A DNA stretch of 64,000 bases from Treponema sp. (GTDB taxonomy: Bacteria; Spirochaetota; Spirochaetia; Treponematales; Breznakiellaceae). The translations under genes were made by a program, and so were the position numbers. Positions 9,089 to 17,253 of this stretch are shown one piece after another (position 1 is the stretch's first letter; each line of letters begins with the position of its first letter). The stretch covers positions 1 through 64,000 of the forward strand of contig WQSN01000005.1 of the NCBI GenBank assembly GCA_009787835.1, given 5' to 3'. The notes under the pieces are model-generated. The model was not told where the DNA came from. It saw only the letters and a program-made list of their open reading frames with translations, and ran no database searches.

Positions 9089-10207
9089 TTATCTGACCTC
9101 TGTAACTCTGGTTATGGTAACGGGGACCACTCTCGGGCTTCCGTCATCGGCAAGGGTTTCCATTCTTGGGACTGTGCCGTTCACCAGCTTTTGGAAGATG
9201 GTGGTGTAATCGGATTGGCTGAATGTCCGGAATTTGGATGTTGACATTGGAAGTCCTACGCCATTATTAGTAGCGGCGAAAACCAGTGTTTGTCCGCCTG
9301 GAAATCTGCCTGCATAGAAAGCGGTAATACAATCATAAACCGATGCGTTTAATTGTTTCATTGCCGATGTGATTACAGTCCGGGATTCACCTGATTGATC
9401 CACGTCAACGCCGATTACAACTTTCCCGGTCTGCTCGGCTGCCGCCATTACAGAGTTGCCAACCGCTCCGCCGCAGGCAAAGATTACTTCAATCCCGCTG
9501 TTGTACCAGGATGCGGCCAATGTTTGAGCTTCGGGCGTCGCGACAAACCCGCCGGTATAATGGTAATTCATGGTAACAGCGCCGGCAGCCAGTCTGAGTT
9601 CCTGTGCGGCATATTCTGCACCCTGTACAAACCCATAACCGAAACGTACTACAGCCGGAACCGCCATTCCGCCTACGAAACCGAGTCCTCTGTAACCGTC
9701 TTTAACAGCAGCGTACCCCGCGAGGAATCCCGCCTGATCTTCAGCATAAAGAACGCCTACTGTATTATTTGCCGTTTTAAAGGTTGAATAGTCCGGGTTA
9801 TGCGGCACGCCGTCCAAAAGGATAAAATGCACATTGGGATAACGATCCTGTGCGACATAAATCGGGGTTTCAAATAGGAAACCGGGCGTTACAATTATTT
9901 TCGCGCCGCCCCTGACAGCCAGATCAATAGTCGCAAGATAGGCATTGTCGCTTTGTTCGGCAGGCTGGTAATATTTGTGGGTAATGTTCTTTTCCCTGGC
10001 GTATTTTACCAATCCTTCCCAGGCGCCCTGGTTAAATGATTTGTCGTCAATTGTGCCAATATCGGTAATAAGCGCAAGCTCAAAAGTCTCTGCCTGAGGG
10101 GCAGCGGCTTGCTGCTGCTGTTGCTGCCTGTTTCCGCCTGCGAAGATATTTAATGCTCCAAAAAACACTAAAACGACCGAAATCATCATAATACTGATTT
10201 TCCTCAT
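9089..10207 (-). CDS. Bmp/PnrA-type nucleoside-binding protein
   Basis: This 372-residue secreted protein should capture nucleosides for the ABC transporter encoded downstream. After a signal peptide ending NIFAGG and a Gln/Ala-rich linker, the mature part shows LITDIGTIDDKSFNQGAWEG, the hallmark opening of the Bmp family (PnrA of Treponema pallidum, NupN of Bacillus). There is no lipobox Cys at the cleavage region, so it appears to be released or held another way, unlike PnrA. The start at 10207 is chosen over an upstream frame because GGAGG lies 8 nt before it and the signal peptide begins there. A consensus promoter lies at 10245-10273, with a leader too short for a riboswitch. Confidence 0.92.
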   Translation of the reverse strand: MRKISIMMISVVLVFFGALNIFAGGNRQQQQQQAAAPQAETFELALITDIGTIDDKSFNQGAWEGLVKYAREKNITHKYYQPAEQSDNAYLATIDLAVRGGAKIIVTPGFLFETPIYVAQDRYPNVHFILLDGVPHNPDYSTFKTANNTVGVLYAEDQAGFLAGYAAVKDGYRGLGFVGGMAVPAVVRFGYGFVQGAEYAAQELRLAAGAVTMNYHYTGGFVATPEAQTLAASWYNSGIEVIFACGGAVGNSVMAAAEQTGKVVIGVDVDQSGESRTVITSAMKQLNASVYDCITAFYAGRFPGGQTLVFAATNNGVGLPMSTSKFRTFSQSDYTTIFQKLVNGTVPRMETLADDGSPRVVPVTITRVTEVR

Positions 10208-10244
10208 AAATTTAATCCTCCAAAATATAATTAATCTTAAAACC

Positions 10245-10273
10245 AGAATATTAAGGAAATGAACAGGTGTCAA
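10245..10273 (-). promoter_or_regulatory. promoter of the nucleoside transporter operon
   Basis: On the minus strand a perfect TTGACA (10268-10273) is followed after 17 bp by TATTCT (10245-10250). The predicted start is about 30 nt before the binding-protein ATG. Confidence 0.7.
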
Positions 10274-10309
10274 GTGTAAGTTCTGAACATTTCAACCTGC
10301 CGGTCATAA

Positions 10310-11215
10310 TCATGTTCGCTGAGGGTATTGGGCCGCATCCGCAATACGGCAGCATTTTACAAACTCCCATTTGCTCTGTAATGCTGCGGCTGCCTTTTGT
10401 GCAATATCTAGGTTTTCAAAGACTCCAAAACAGGTAGACCCCGCTCCGGAAAGGCTTGCGTATACTGCTCCCAATTCCTGTAATTGGGAAATAATTTCGT
10501 TATATACAGTTTTTTCCCGTTCTTCAAATACCGGCAGAAAATCATTAAAAAAAGAGAAATTAGAAATAATATATGAAGAAGTCGGAGGGCGAGCGTTAAA
10601 TTTTTCGGATTTCCGGTATTTATCCAATAACATAAAAGCAGTTGCCGTATCGCTGGGAAAGCCGGGATTAACCAGTACAAAGAAAAGACAGGGCGCTTCT
10701 ATTGGTTTGATTAACTCACCGCGGCCTGTTATAAGAGCGGCGGGAGTTTCATGAATGAAAAATGGCACATCGCTGCCAAGTAAAGCCGCAAGGTCAAGGA
10801 GCGTATTACGGTTTAAAGGTCTGCCCGCAATTTCATTTAAGGTTAATAAAGCCGCTGCGGCATCGGAGGAGCCGCCGCCCAGTCCGCCGCCCATGGGAAC
10901 ATGTTTTTCAACTTTTATCCTGAATCCCTGGTAAAAACATGTTTTATCCCTGAACAGAGTCAGCGCTTTATATATGATATTACCCTCTAATGGAATAAAA
11001 TTTTGTTTTTTCCCATGAAAACCCGGCCATTCCATGACTATTTCAACGGTATTAGATTCTGAAACGGGTTCAAAGTGAAGGATATCGCCAAAATCCAGGG
11101 CTAAAAAGATACTTTCCAGGTTATGAAAACCATCCGGCCGCCTGTCCTTTACCTCCAGGTGAAGATTTACCTTGGCAGGAGCCAAAACAGTTACTTGCAT
11201 CATGTTTACAGACAC
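10310..11215 (-). CDS. ispE: 4-diphosphocytidyl-2-C-methyl-D-erythritol kinase
   Basis: IspE phosphorylates CDP-methylerythritol in the MEP isoprenoid pathway, in the cytoplasm. The 301 residues have the N-terminal APAKVNLHL motif with the catalytic Lys, the GHMP-kinase glycine-rich loop PMGGGLGGGSSDAAA, and the late LSGAGSTCFG motif. Length is normal. No Shine-Dalgarno sequence is visible before the ATG at 11215, and internal Met5 or Met6 are alternative starts. The gene is divergent from the acidic protein gene and about 100 bp upstream of the nucleoside operon, which has its own promoter. Confidence 0.96.
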   Translation of the reverse strand: MSVNMMQVTVLAPAKVNLHLEVKDRRPDGFHNLESIFLALDFGDILHFEPVSESNTVEIVMEWPGFHGKKQNFIPLEGNIIYKALTLFRDKTCFYQGFRIKVEKHVPMGGGLGGGSSDAAAALLTLNEIAGRPLNRNTLLDLAALLGSDVPFFIHETPAALITGRGELIKPIEAPCLFFVLVNPGFPSDTATAFMLLDKYRKSEKFNARPPTSSYIISNFSFFNDFLPVFEEREKTVYNEIISQLQELGAVYASLSGAGSTCFGVFENLDIAQKAAAALQSKWEFVKCCRIADAAQYPQRT

Positions 11216-11305
11216 ATAATAAGACTATCAAAAACAAAGGCGACAGTCACCCATTGACAGCGGCGGCGGACTCAAAAAAAACATATAAAAAAAATAAAAA
11301 ACCTG

Positions 11306-11335
11306 TTGACAAATTTATTATTCCTCCCTTATGTT
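11306..11335 (+). promoter_or_regulatory. promoter of the leader frame and acidic protein
   Basis: Perfect TTGACA (11306-11311), an 18-bp spacer and TATGTT (11330-11335). The predicted start near 11342 lies just before a GGGGGG ribosome-binding site. Confidence 0.6.
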
Positions 11336-11352
11336 TCTAAAGGGGGGTCTTT

Positions 11353-11418
11353 ATGGCTTCGCCACTCAGTTTAGATTCAAAAAAAGACCAATATCAAGGG
11401 AGAGCATTATGGTTCTGA
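11353..11418 (+). CDS. 21-codon leader ORF overlapping the acidic protein start
   Basis: ATG at 11353 sits 5 nt after AGGGGGG, one of the strongest ribosome-binding sites in the window, and opens MASPLSLDSKKDQYQGRALWF. The TGA at 11416-11418 falls 8 nt past the ATG (11409) of the acidic protein, in another frame. Ribosomes finishing the leader would therefore stop right on the next start, a layout that suggests translational coupling or attenuation. The peptide is basic and ends in aromatic residues. It could also be incidental, but promoter, ribosome-binding site and overlap all line up. Confidence 0.5.
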   Translation: MASPLSLDSKKDQYQGRALWF

Positions 11419-11741
11419 ACGGAGCTATGGAACAGGAAGAGCTGGCGCTAACGCCGGTTGAAAGTCCTGAAACATCCGCTTACGGAGCGGATGACAGAGA
11501 TATGCTTACAAGTGAGCCGCTCATAAATGAGCTGCCGGTTTTCATCTTTGGCGATGATGATGATTTTGAAGATGACGACTACGATGACGACGATGATGAC
11601 TACGAAGACGAAGATGACGATTATGAAGATGACGAGTTAGAAGATGAGGACGATGACGATGATGATGAAGATGACTATGAAGACGAAGAAGATGACGATT
11701 ATGAGGACGAAGACGAGGATTGGGACGATTTTGACGAGTAA
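11409..11741 (+). CDS. extremely acidic small protein
   Basis: The 110-residue product has a 48-residue ordinary N-terminal part, then a tail of 62 residues in which 53 are Asp or Glu, spaced by Tyr, Phe, Trp and one Leu in loose DYEDE-type repeats. The start at 11409 has AGGGAG 7 nt upstream and is overlapped by a leader ORF. No domain is recognisable. Tails of this kind occur in the RNA polymerase delta subunit, DNA mimics and cation-binding proteins, but nothing here decides between these. The gene is divergent from ispE and convergent with rsfS, so it is its own transcription unit. The coding DNA is a near-repeat of gat/gac/gaa triplets, prone to slippage. Confidence 0.75.
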   Translation: MVLNGAMEQEELALTPVESPETSAYGADDRDMLTSEPLINELPVFIFGDDDDFEDDDYDDDDDDYEDEDDDYEDDELEDEDDDDDDEDDYEDEEDDDYEDEDEDWDDFDE

Positions 11742-11797
11742 AACAGCATCATCAGGGAAAGGTCAACGAATTCACGGGTAAAAACGGTTTAATTCAA

Positions 11798-12184
11798 TCA
11801 GGTAACATTATTCGTGGTATTCGTTGACTGTGATCTCTGCCACAGCCTTTCAAGTTCGTAGAAATCGCGGGCGCGTTTATTCATCAGGTGGACAATGTAT
11901 GAGCCAAGATCAATCAAACGCCATTCATCGTCTTCGGTTTTACGGGATTTTCCCAGTACCGGTATATCCTTCTCGCGGCAAAATTCCATAATGCAGCGTT
12001 CAAGGCCGTCCATGTGAATTTTACTGGTAACGGTCACAACAATGAAAAAATCTGTCCAGTCGCTCATCGTGCGCAGGTCAAGCACGGAAACATCCTGTCC
12101 GTTATGTTCCCGCAAAAGCGCGCCCAGCGCTTCAGCCTGATCCGCCTGATTTATTACATCAGTTTCCGGTAACATATCTTCCAT
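11798..12184 (-). CDS. rsfS: ribosomal silencing factor RsfS
   Basis: RsfS binds L14 on the large subunit and blocks subunit joining when nutrients are low. The 128 residues contain the core VLDLRTMSDWTDFFIVVT and the later DDEWRLIDLGSYIVHLM, both typical. The ATG at 12184 is chosen because GGAAGGA lies 6 nt upstream; an earlier TTG at 12199 lacks a site. The first 26 nt overlap the end of the LCP-type gene, continuing the nadD-LCP-rsfS run. A nadD/yqeK/rsfS neighbourhood is common in bacteria and supports the call. Confidence 0.95.
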   Translation of the reverse strand: MEDMLPETDVINQADQAEALGALLREHNGQDVSVLDLRTMSDWTDFFIVVTVTSKIHMDGLERCIMEFCREKDIPVLGKSRKTEDDEWRLIDLGSYIVHLMNKRARDFYELERLWQRSQSTNTTNNVT

Positions 12185-13367
12185 CGAAGTTCCTTCCAAT
12201 GATCAGGGTAAAATCCGCAATGTATTTATAATTTTGAATGCTCTGCTCGTCTTCATTTTCGTCCGGCACATAAAATTCACGGCGGATATTGCTGCACTGG
12301 ATAATATCGGCGAATGCTATCGCCATGCCTTCATCGCCTGTACGCTGAACAATAACGGTGCTTTCGTAATTGCTGTGATCCGCGTTGCCTATTGAAATAA
12401 CATCATAACCAAAACTGCGCAGCATTTCCGCGGTCCTTCCCGCAAGACCGCTGACTGCGGTGCCGTTTAATACCTCAACAGTCACGGTACGCTCGCTCAG
12501 ATGATTTTCTGTCTGGCGGGTAAGCGTTCCCAATGTCTGGCGAACAATCTCTTTTACAAGACTGCCGTCCCAGTGCGGAATAATCAGCATCTGGCCGGAT
12601 ACTTCCCTTAGACTGCCGCCCACAGACTGAATATTGGTGCGTTCAGTATCAATATTAATAAATTCATCAAAGAGCCGCACAAGCGTGCGCTGATTCATAT
12701 CTGTCCTGAAGAACGAATAGTACAATTTCGCAGCCGCAGGTTCCTTAAGCCTGTCGTTCATTCTTATCCAGCTATTGAGCAATCCCAAAAAGAAACGCTG
12801 CCTGCGAAACACTTCCAGTTCGCGATCTTCACCGGGAAGGGTATATGTAGCATAAGCGCCCGCTTTATCGCCGTCCAGAACAGTTATGCCGGATGGAAAC
12901 AGGATAAGCTGCGAATCATCCCTGTACGACACCCTGGAAGGAATGAAAATTTCTACCCCTTCCAAAAGATCAACCATTGATATTAATTTTTCTTTTGTAA
13001 TAACAATGGAAAAATTTAAATCGATTCCGAGGAGTTTTTCAATTTCATTTTCATAACCGGTTATCCGTCCGCTCTCATATACCCTGTCTATGCGGTCAAC
13101 GCGGTTAATTCTGGAAATCAGCAGCCCCAGCTCCCCTGGTATATCAAAAATGGCGGCGCGCTTTGTCGCGGGATAATACATTAAAACATAAGCGCTCAGG
13201 GGAATTTTTTCATCTTCAATAACAAATAAAACATTTACTACGCGATTGCCCGATAATGCTTCATCTACAGGATTGCTTCGCAGGGTATACACAGCAGCGG
13301 CAATTCCCACAATAATCAGAATTAATATCGCTATAAGCAAAAAACGCGAAGCGTCTGTTTTTTCCAT
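12159..13367 (-). CDS. LytR-CpsA-Psr family protein with LytR C-terminal domain
   Basis: This 402-residue protein has one N-terminal membrane segment (about residues 7-28) and an extracytoplasmic part. Residues about 45-200 resemble a LytR-CpsA-Psr domain, whose members ligate polymers to peptidoglycan, and residues about 295-395 form a LytR_C domain (TVEVLNGTAVSGLAGRTAE). In a spirochaete the substrate is unknown, since wall teichoic acid is absent. The gene follows nadD-yqeK directly: a TTG at 13373 overlaps that stop as TTGA, and the ATG at 13367 is 3 nt further. I prefer the ATG, but either could be used. The LCP part is divergent and some catalytic residues could not be placed by eye. 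Confidence 0.8.
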   Translation of the reverse strand: MEKTDASRFLLIAILILIIVGIAAAVYTLRSNPVDEALSGNRVVNVLFVIEDEKIPLSAYVLMYYPATKRAAIFDIPGELGLLISRINRVDRIDRVYESGRITGYENEIEKLLGIDLNFSIVITKEKLISMVDLLEGVEIFIPSRVSYRDDSQLILFPSGITVLDGDKAGAYATYTLPGEDRELEVFRRQRFFLGLLNSWIRMNDRLKEPAAAKLYYSFFRTDMNQRTLVRLFDEFINIDTERTNIQSVGGSLREVSGQMLIIPHWDGSLVKEIVRQTLGTLTRQTENHLSERTVTVEVLNGTAVSGLAGRTAEMLRSFGYDVISIGNADHSNYESTVIVQRTGDEGMAIAFADIIQCSNIRREFYVPDENEDEQSIQNYKYIADFTLIIGRNFDGRYVTGN

Positions 13368-13369
13368 TC

Positions 13370-14578
13370 TCAACTGTTTTTTTCCTTCATCCTGTTCATC
13401 AGCTTCTTTGTTTCTTCGGATAAATCAAGTCCCCTGGATTGCAGCTTACTGACAGTTTTTTTCAGTACAACATAAAGAATGCTGTCCAGGTCTTCCTCAT
13501 AACACATTCTCCTTAAATCCATATCAATGCTTCTGGAAACCTCGGTTTTATCGGCAATATATATTACCTTTGCAAGCGGTCCCATGTTTTCCTTTCCCGC
13601 GGTGTGTGCGATTATCGCTTCCAATACATCTTCATTATGAATACAGAAACGATTCCTAAGCAATACAGCCGCGGCTCTGCCGTGCATAAGACCCGGTTTT
13701 TCCTTTTCAAGAGAGGTTATTTCCATATCATCAGTTTTTGCGAGTTTTAATATCTGCTTACCGTCAAGCTGTTTGCCGAGATCATGCGCAATTCCGGCAA
13801 GATACCCGGCCATCGGATCAAGGTTAAAACGGCGGCAGAGATCGCAGGCAAGTAAAGCGGTATTCTTGGAATGCAGAAAGCGATCAACTGTGAGGGTTTC
13901 ACGCGCCGTATCTTCTACGAGCATTATAAGCTGTTCGCTTAACTGATCTGCGGAAATTTCAGTTCGTCCTAAAACAGGCTGAAGGTCGAACTGATGCGAT
14001 GTCAGATTGTAGAGCCGCCTGTCTTCAATAATGGCCCTTACACCGGATGGCACCAAAGACCGCCATGCGCCTCCTTCGCCGATTCTCTGCCGGATCACAT
14101 GGGAAGAAATTTCCATGACATCGTTTTCTATTAGCTTGTGCGGATAGGGAATATTTACAGGAGCTTTATCAAGCCTGCGGGCGATAACAATGTCTGCCAA
14201 CTGAAGAATTCTTTCGCTGTCCCGCCATTTTGGAAAATCATCTGCGAGATCATCGCCTATTATCAGCTCTGGTTTTCCATCAGGCAGAAAGCGTTCAATA
14301 ATATCCTCAAGAGTGTTTACAGTATAGGAGACTCCTCCCCGCCTGATCTCACAAGTATCTATCGCGATGCGGCTGTCGCCGGTAACGGCGGATGCCAGCA
14401 TATCAAGCCTGTCATTCGCGCTGCTTTCCGTGTTCTCTGTCGCGAGTTTAAAAGGGGAACAGTGCGCGGGTATCATTACAATCCTGTCAAGTTTCAGCGC
14501 GCAAAGAGCCGTATCGGCCAAAAAAAGATGCCCCAAATGGACAGGATTAAAACTGCCGCCAAGTATACCCAGTTTCAC
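13370..14578 (-). CDS. nadD: NadD-YqeK fusion: nicotinate-nucleotide adenylyltransferase plus HD hydrolase
   Basis: Residues 1-190 are NadD, which makes nicotinate adenine dinucleotide from NaMN and ATP, with GGSFNPVHLGH at 7-17 and ISSHVIRQRI at 157-166. Residues about 215-400 are a YqeK-type HD phosphohydrolase with HSKNTALLA (H236), GIAHDLGK (H265, D266), HGRAAA and AHTAGKENMG; YqeK proteins hydrolyse diadenosine tetraphosphate. In many bacteria these are adjacent genes. Here they are one reading frame of 402 residues. The start is GTG at 14578, overlapping the obgE stop as GTGA, with GGAG 7 nt upstream. The fusion links NAD synthesis with removal of a by-product alarmone in the same cytoplasmic protein. 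Confidence 0.94.
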   Translation of the reverse strand: MKLGILGGSFNPVHLGHLFLADTALCALKLDRIVMIPAHCSPFKLATENTESSANDRLDMLASAVTGDSRIAIDTCEIRRGGVSYTVNTLEDIIERFLPDGKPELIIGDDLADDFPKWRDSERILQLADIVIARRLDKAPVNIPYPHKLIENDVMEISSHVIRQRIGEGGAWRSLVPSGVRAIIEDRRLYNLTSHQFDLQPVLGRTEISADQLSEQLIMLVEDTARETLTVDRFLHSKNTALLACDLCRRFNLDPMAGYLAGIAHDLGKQLDGKQILKLAKTDDMEITSLEKEKPGLMHGRAAAVLLRNRFCIHNEDVLEAIIAHTAGKENMGPLAKVIYIADKTEVSRSIDMDLRRMCYEEDLDSILYVVLKKTVSKLQSRGLDLSEETKKLMNRMKEKNS

Positions 14579-15660
14579 AAATCATCTCCTTCAAAGTATA
14601 GTGCCTCTTCGGACATTCCGTCTTCTGTCTGCGAAGGCAGCTCTTCTTCAGCTAACGTTTCTTCTGTTATGCGCAAGAGAACCCGGGTCAGCTCATTTAT
14701 CCCGCCGCCTGAAAAAACAGAAATGCCCGTTATTTCCTCTTCAGGATATTTTGCCGCAAGTTCCGCGAGCCTCCCTGATGCCAGCCAGACGTCCGCTTCT
14801 TCCAAATCGGTTTTTGTTCCGACAATGATCCGTTTCTTTTTAATAAGCTTGTCAGAGAAAGAGTTAAGCTCATTGAGCAAAATATCAAAAGCTTCAAGGT
14901 AATTGCTGTCTGAAAGATCTATAAGGAAGGCAAGAGCCTGGGTGCGCGAAATATGCTTTAAAAAACGAAGCCCAAGCCCCGCTCCGGCTGAAGCGCCTTC
15001 TATCAAGCCAGGAATGTCAGCTATGATTATATCCCGCTCTCCTGCGGTTAATACTCCAAGATTGGGGATTTTGGTAGTAAATGGATAGGCGGCGATTTTA
15101 GGCCTTGCGTTTGTAAAATGATCAAGGAGGCTGGATTTTCCCGCATTGGGAAAACCTACAAGTCCTATATCGGCGATTATCTGAAGTTCAATTTTTAATT
15201 TAACGGCAATGCCCGGTTTTCCGGGAAGAGCCTTAACCGGCGCCTGATTCACAGATGATTTAAAGTGAATATTTCCCCAGCCTCCGTTTCCGCCCTTTAA
15301 AAACAAAAAATCTTCTTTCTCATTGTTAAGCGAAAAATCCTTAATCAGCGTTCCTGTTTCAACCTCGCGTATCAGAGAGCCGGGCGGCAGCGGAATAATT
15401 ACATCTGCGCCGTTATGACCGTAGCGCCCGCCGTTTCCGCCATCCCGGCCGTTTTCAGCCTTAAAATTACGTTTGTACCTTAAATGAGCGAGGGTGCGTA
15501 AATTACGCCTGACAGTGAAAAGGACATTGCCTCCCCTGCCTCCGTCCCCGCCTGACGGCCCTCCCCTGGGGACATACTTTTCCCTCCTGAAAGCCGCGCA
15601 GCCATTACCGCCGCTGCCGGAGGAAACCTCTATAATCGCTTCGTCCGCAAACTTTTCCAT
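14575..15660 (-). CDS. obgE: Obg family GTPase
   Basis: Obg is an essential GTPase in 50S subunit assembly and stress signalling. The 361 residues show the glycine-rich Obg fold (about 1-158), then the G domain with GFPNAGKSS (169-177), DIPGLIEGA (215-223) and GTKTDL. The acidic C-terminal tail is short. It sits downstream of rplU-prp-rpmA, the widespread rplU-rpmA-obg arrangement, and its TGA overlaps the nadD-yqeK GTG. No clear Shine-Dalgarno sequence precedes the ATG, 35 nt after rpmA. Confidence 0.97.
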   Translation of the reverse strand: MEKFADEAIIEVSSGSGGNGCAAFRREKYVPRGGPSGGDGGRGGNVLFTVRRNLRTLAHLRYKRNFKAENGRDGGNGGRYGHNGADVIIPLPPGSLIREVETGTLIKDFSLNNEKEDFLFLKGGNGGWGNIHFKSSVNQAPVKALPGKPGIAVKLKIELQIIADIGLVGFPNAGKSSLLDHFTNARPKIAAYPFTTKIPNLGVLTAGERDIIIADIPGLIEGASAGAGLGLRFLKHISRTQALAFLIDLSDSNYLEAFDILLNELNSFSDKLIKKKRIIVGTKTDLEEADVWLASGRLAELAAKYPEEEITGISVFSGGGINELTRVLLRITEETLAEEELPSQTEDGMSEEALYFEGDDL

Positions 15661-15695
15661 GAAAACAGGAAATGGAAACTGCTGCTCTTATAACA

Positions 15696-15944
15696 TTATT
15701 GAATTACAGAGGCGAGTTTTCTGCCCCGGCGCTGGTGGAAGTTTACTTTACCGTCGGTAAGGGCGAAAAGGGTGTAATCGCCGCCGCAGCCAACGTTTGT
15801 TCCCGGATGGATTTTGGTTCCACGCTGACGGGCGATAATTGTTCCCGCTTTCACTACAGTGCCATCCGATGCTTTAATTCCCAGATACTGGGGGTTTGAA
15901 TCTCTTCCGTTCTTAGCGCCGCTTCCGCCGCGTTTCCGTGCCAT
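15696..15944 (-). CDS. rpmA: 50S ribosomal protein L27
   Basis: L27 lies at the peptidyl transferase centre, where its N-terminus contacts tRNA. The 82 residues begin [17 protein letters not shown], essentially the mature N-terminus, and contain the conserved [15 protein letters not shown]. There is no N-terminal extension of the Firmicute kind that Prp removes, although prp is the next gene upstream. AGGAGGT precedes the ATG by 6 nt, a strong site befitting a ribosomal protein. Confidence 0.98.
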   Translation of the reverse strand: MARKRGGSGAKNGRDSNPQYLGIKASDGTVVKAGTIIARQRGTKIHPGTNVGCGGDYTLFALTDGKVNFHQRRGRKLASVIQ

Positions 15945-15967
15945 TTAAGACCTCCTGGTAACAACAA

Positions 15968-16309
15968 TTAAATATTTTTAATTGTAATTTTGCAATTATC
16001 CGGGTATTCCTGAGCAACGGATTTTAATCCTTCAAGCAGAAAAACCCCTGCGGCAAAAAGAAAATCCTTTCCCTTTCCGTCATCCTGTGCTTCTAACCCG
16101 GTTTCCAGCCACATTTGACCTTTATCCGGCGCGCCGCCGCGTATTATAATCCCCTTTCTGTTTGAAAGGGCGTTGAAAGCTGTCCTCATTAAAACAGAAA
16201 CAGCCGCGCAGACAATATCAGACCCGGTTTTACCGGCTCCGGCATGACCTGCGGCCCTACAAGCCCTTAAAACTCCTTCGTTGTCAAGAGCCGCTTCAAT
16301 TTCAATCAA
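15968..16309 (-). CDS. prp: Prp-type ribosomal-processing cysteine protease
   Basis: Prp (YsxB) family proteins are small cysteine proteases; the Staphylococcus enzyme removes the N-terminal extension of L27. The 113 residues have the motif GHAGAGKTGSDIVCAAVS with the catalytic pair His22 and Cys34. The start is TTG at 16309, immediately after an in-frame TAA, so no earlier start exists; the ribosome-binding site is weak (AGGA about 13 nt upstream). It lies between rplU and rpmA in the normal position. The local L27 has no extension to cut, so its target here is unclear. Confidence 0.88.
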   Translation of the reverse strand: MIEIEAALDNEGVLRACRAAGHAGAGKTGSDIVCAAVSVLMRTAFNALSNRKGIIIRGGAPDKGQMWLETGLEAQDDGKGKDFLFAAGVFLLEGLKSVAQEYPDNCKITIKNI

Positions 16310-16332
16310 TTAGGTTGATATTTCCTGATTTT

Positions 16333-16641
16333 TTAAGCTGAAATTTCAGCAATTCTGATTATTGAGTACTGCTGACGGTGTCCCTGCTTGCGGCGGTAAT
16401 CTTTTTTGGGTTTATACTTAAAAACAATTATTTTCCCGTCTTTTCCGTGAGATTCCACAACCGCGGACACCCTGGCGCCCTCAATGTATGGGCTGCCTAC
16501 TTTAACTGAATCACCTGAAACCAATAACACCGTATCAATATTGACAGAAGCGCCCGGCTCTGCGTCAATCTTGTCTACCTTGAGCAAAGCGCCTTTCTCG
16601 GCTTTATATTGTTTCCCTTTAAATTCTACAAGAACGTACAT
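16333..16641 (-). CDS. rplU: 50S ribosomal protein L21
   Basis: L21 binds 23S rRNA domain VI. The 102 residues begin MYVLVEFKGKQYKAEKG and end with KPKKDYRRKQGHRQQYSIIRI, both family hallmarks. The ATG at 16641 is chosen over upstream ATG and TTG codons because GGAG lies 6 nt before it and the protein then starts as in other L21 sequences. It is the first gene of the rplU-prp-rpmA-obgE-nadD/yqeK-LCP-rsfS run and has a clear promoter at 16671-16699. No L21-type leader RNA structure was seen. Confidence 0.97.
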   Translation of the reverse strand: MYVLVEFKGKQYKAEKGALLKVDKIDAEPGASVNIDTVLLVSGDSVKVGSPYIEGARVSAVVESHGKDGKIIVFKYKPKKDYRRKQGHRQQYSIIRIAEISA

Positions 16642-16670
16642 CATCTTCTCCAAATTTCATCAATGGAATT

Positions 16671-16699
16671 TATATATATAAAATAAGGAAAATAGTCAA
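16671..16699 (-). promoter_or_regulatory. promoter of the rplU operon
   Basis: On the minus strand TTGACT (16694-16699) is followed after 17 bp by TATATA (16671-16676) inside a run of alternating TA. The start is predicted within about 25 nt of the rplU ATG. Confidence 0.6.
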
Positions 16700-16751
16700 G
16701 TAGCCCGAACTCTGCCTTCCAGCCAATTAACAGAAATTATTTATCATTTTC

Positions 16752-17234
16752 CTATAGTCCGCCCAGCATACTGCTGACATTTATCATTTCCGGCATCTGG
16801 GAAAAAACAGGAGGTTTCTTGCCTGCGGAGTATTTATCAATATCCAATATCGCAGTTAATAAACTGTTTAATAAATCCGCGAAAACATCCAGGTTATGCG
16901 GAAAATTATTGGCCGCCATATCTCTGAGAATTTTATCTGAAGCGCTGGATGTTGTGCTGATCTTGTTTTTAAGATTGGGAATCAAATTACTGCGGGAAAG
17001 ATCAACAAAACGGGCGCACGCGGCTATGGACAGGTATAATTCATCCAGATGAAAACCCTGATAACGGAACAATTCCAGTTTTTCAGTAAGAAATTCAATC
17101 CGATCCCACGTGGGTTTATCAATTTGAAGCTGGAGCATCAAGGGACGCAGGAACCGGTTAGAGATATTTGTCTTATAATGTACGCCAATCTGTTCGATAA
17201 GCCTGATAACATGAGCGTCTTTGATCCGATCCAA
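16752..17234 (-). CDS. conserved-looking helical protein of unknown function
   Basis: The 160-residue product looks cytoplasmic, with no signal peptide or membrane segment, and is largely predicted amphipathic helix with scattered Cys and Arg. I recognise no family. The start is TTG at 17234, with GAGAGGTG just upstream and a promoter at 17254-17282. It is not part of the rplU operon, which has its own promoter about 50 nt downstream of this stop. It is divergent from the solute-binding lipoprotein gene, and the two promoters overlap, suggesting shared regulation. Confidence 0.7.
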   Translation of the reverse strand: MDRIKDAHVIRLIEQIGVHYKTNISNRFLRPLMLQLQIDKPTWDRIEFLTEKLELFRYQGFHLDELYLSIAACARFVDLSRSNLIPNLKNKISTTSSASDKILRDMAANNFPHNLDVFADLLNSLLTAILDIDKYSAGKKPPVFSQMPEMINVSSMLGGL

Positions 17235-17253
17235 AACACCTCTCTGTATTTAT

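Noticed and set aside
10208..10245. Purine or other riboswitch before the nucleoside transporter
   Set aside because: The predicted leader is about 30 nt, too short for any known aptamer.
16642..16670. L21-type autoregulatory leader
   Set aside because: The predicted 5' leader is under 30 nt and shows no hairpin.
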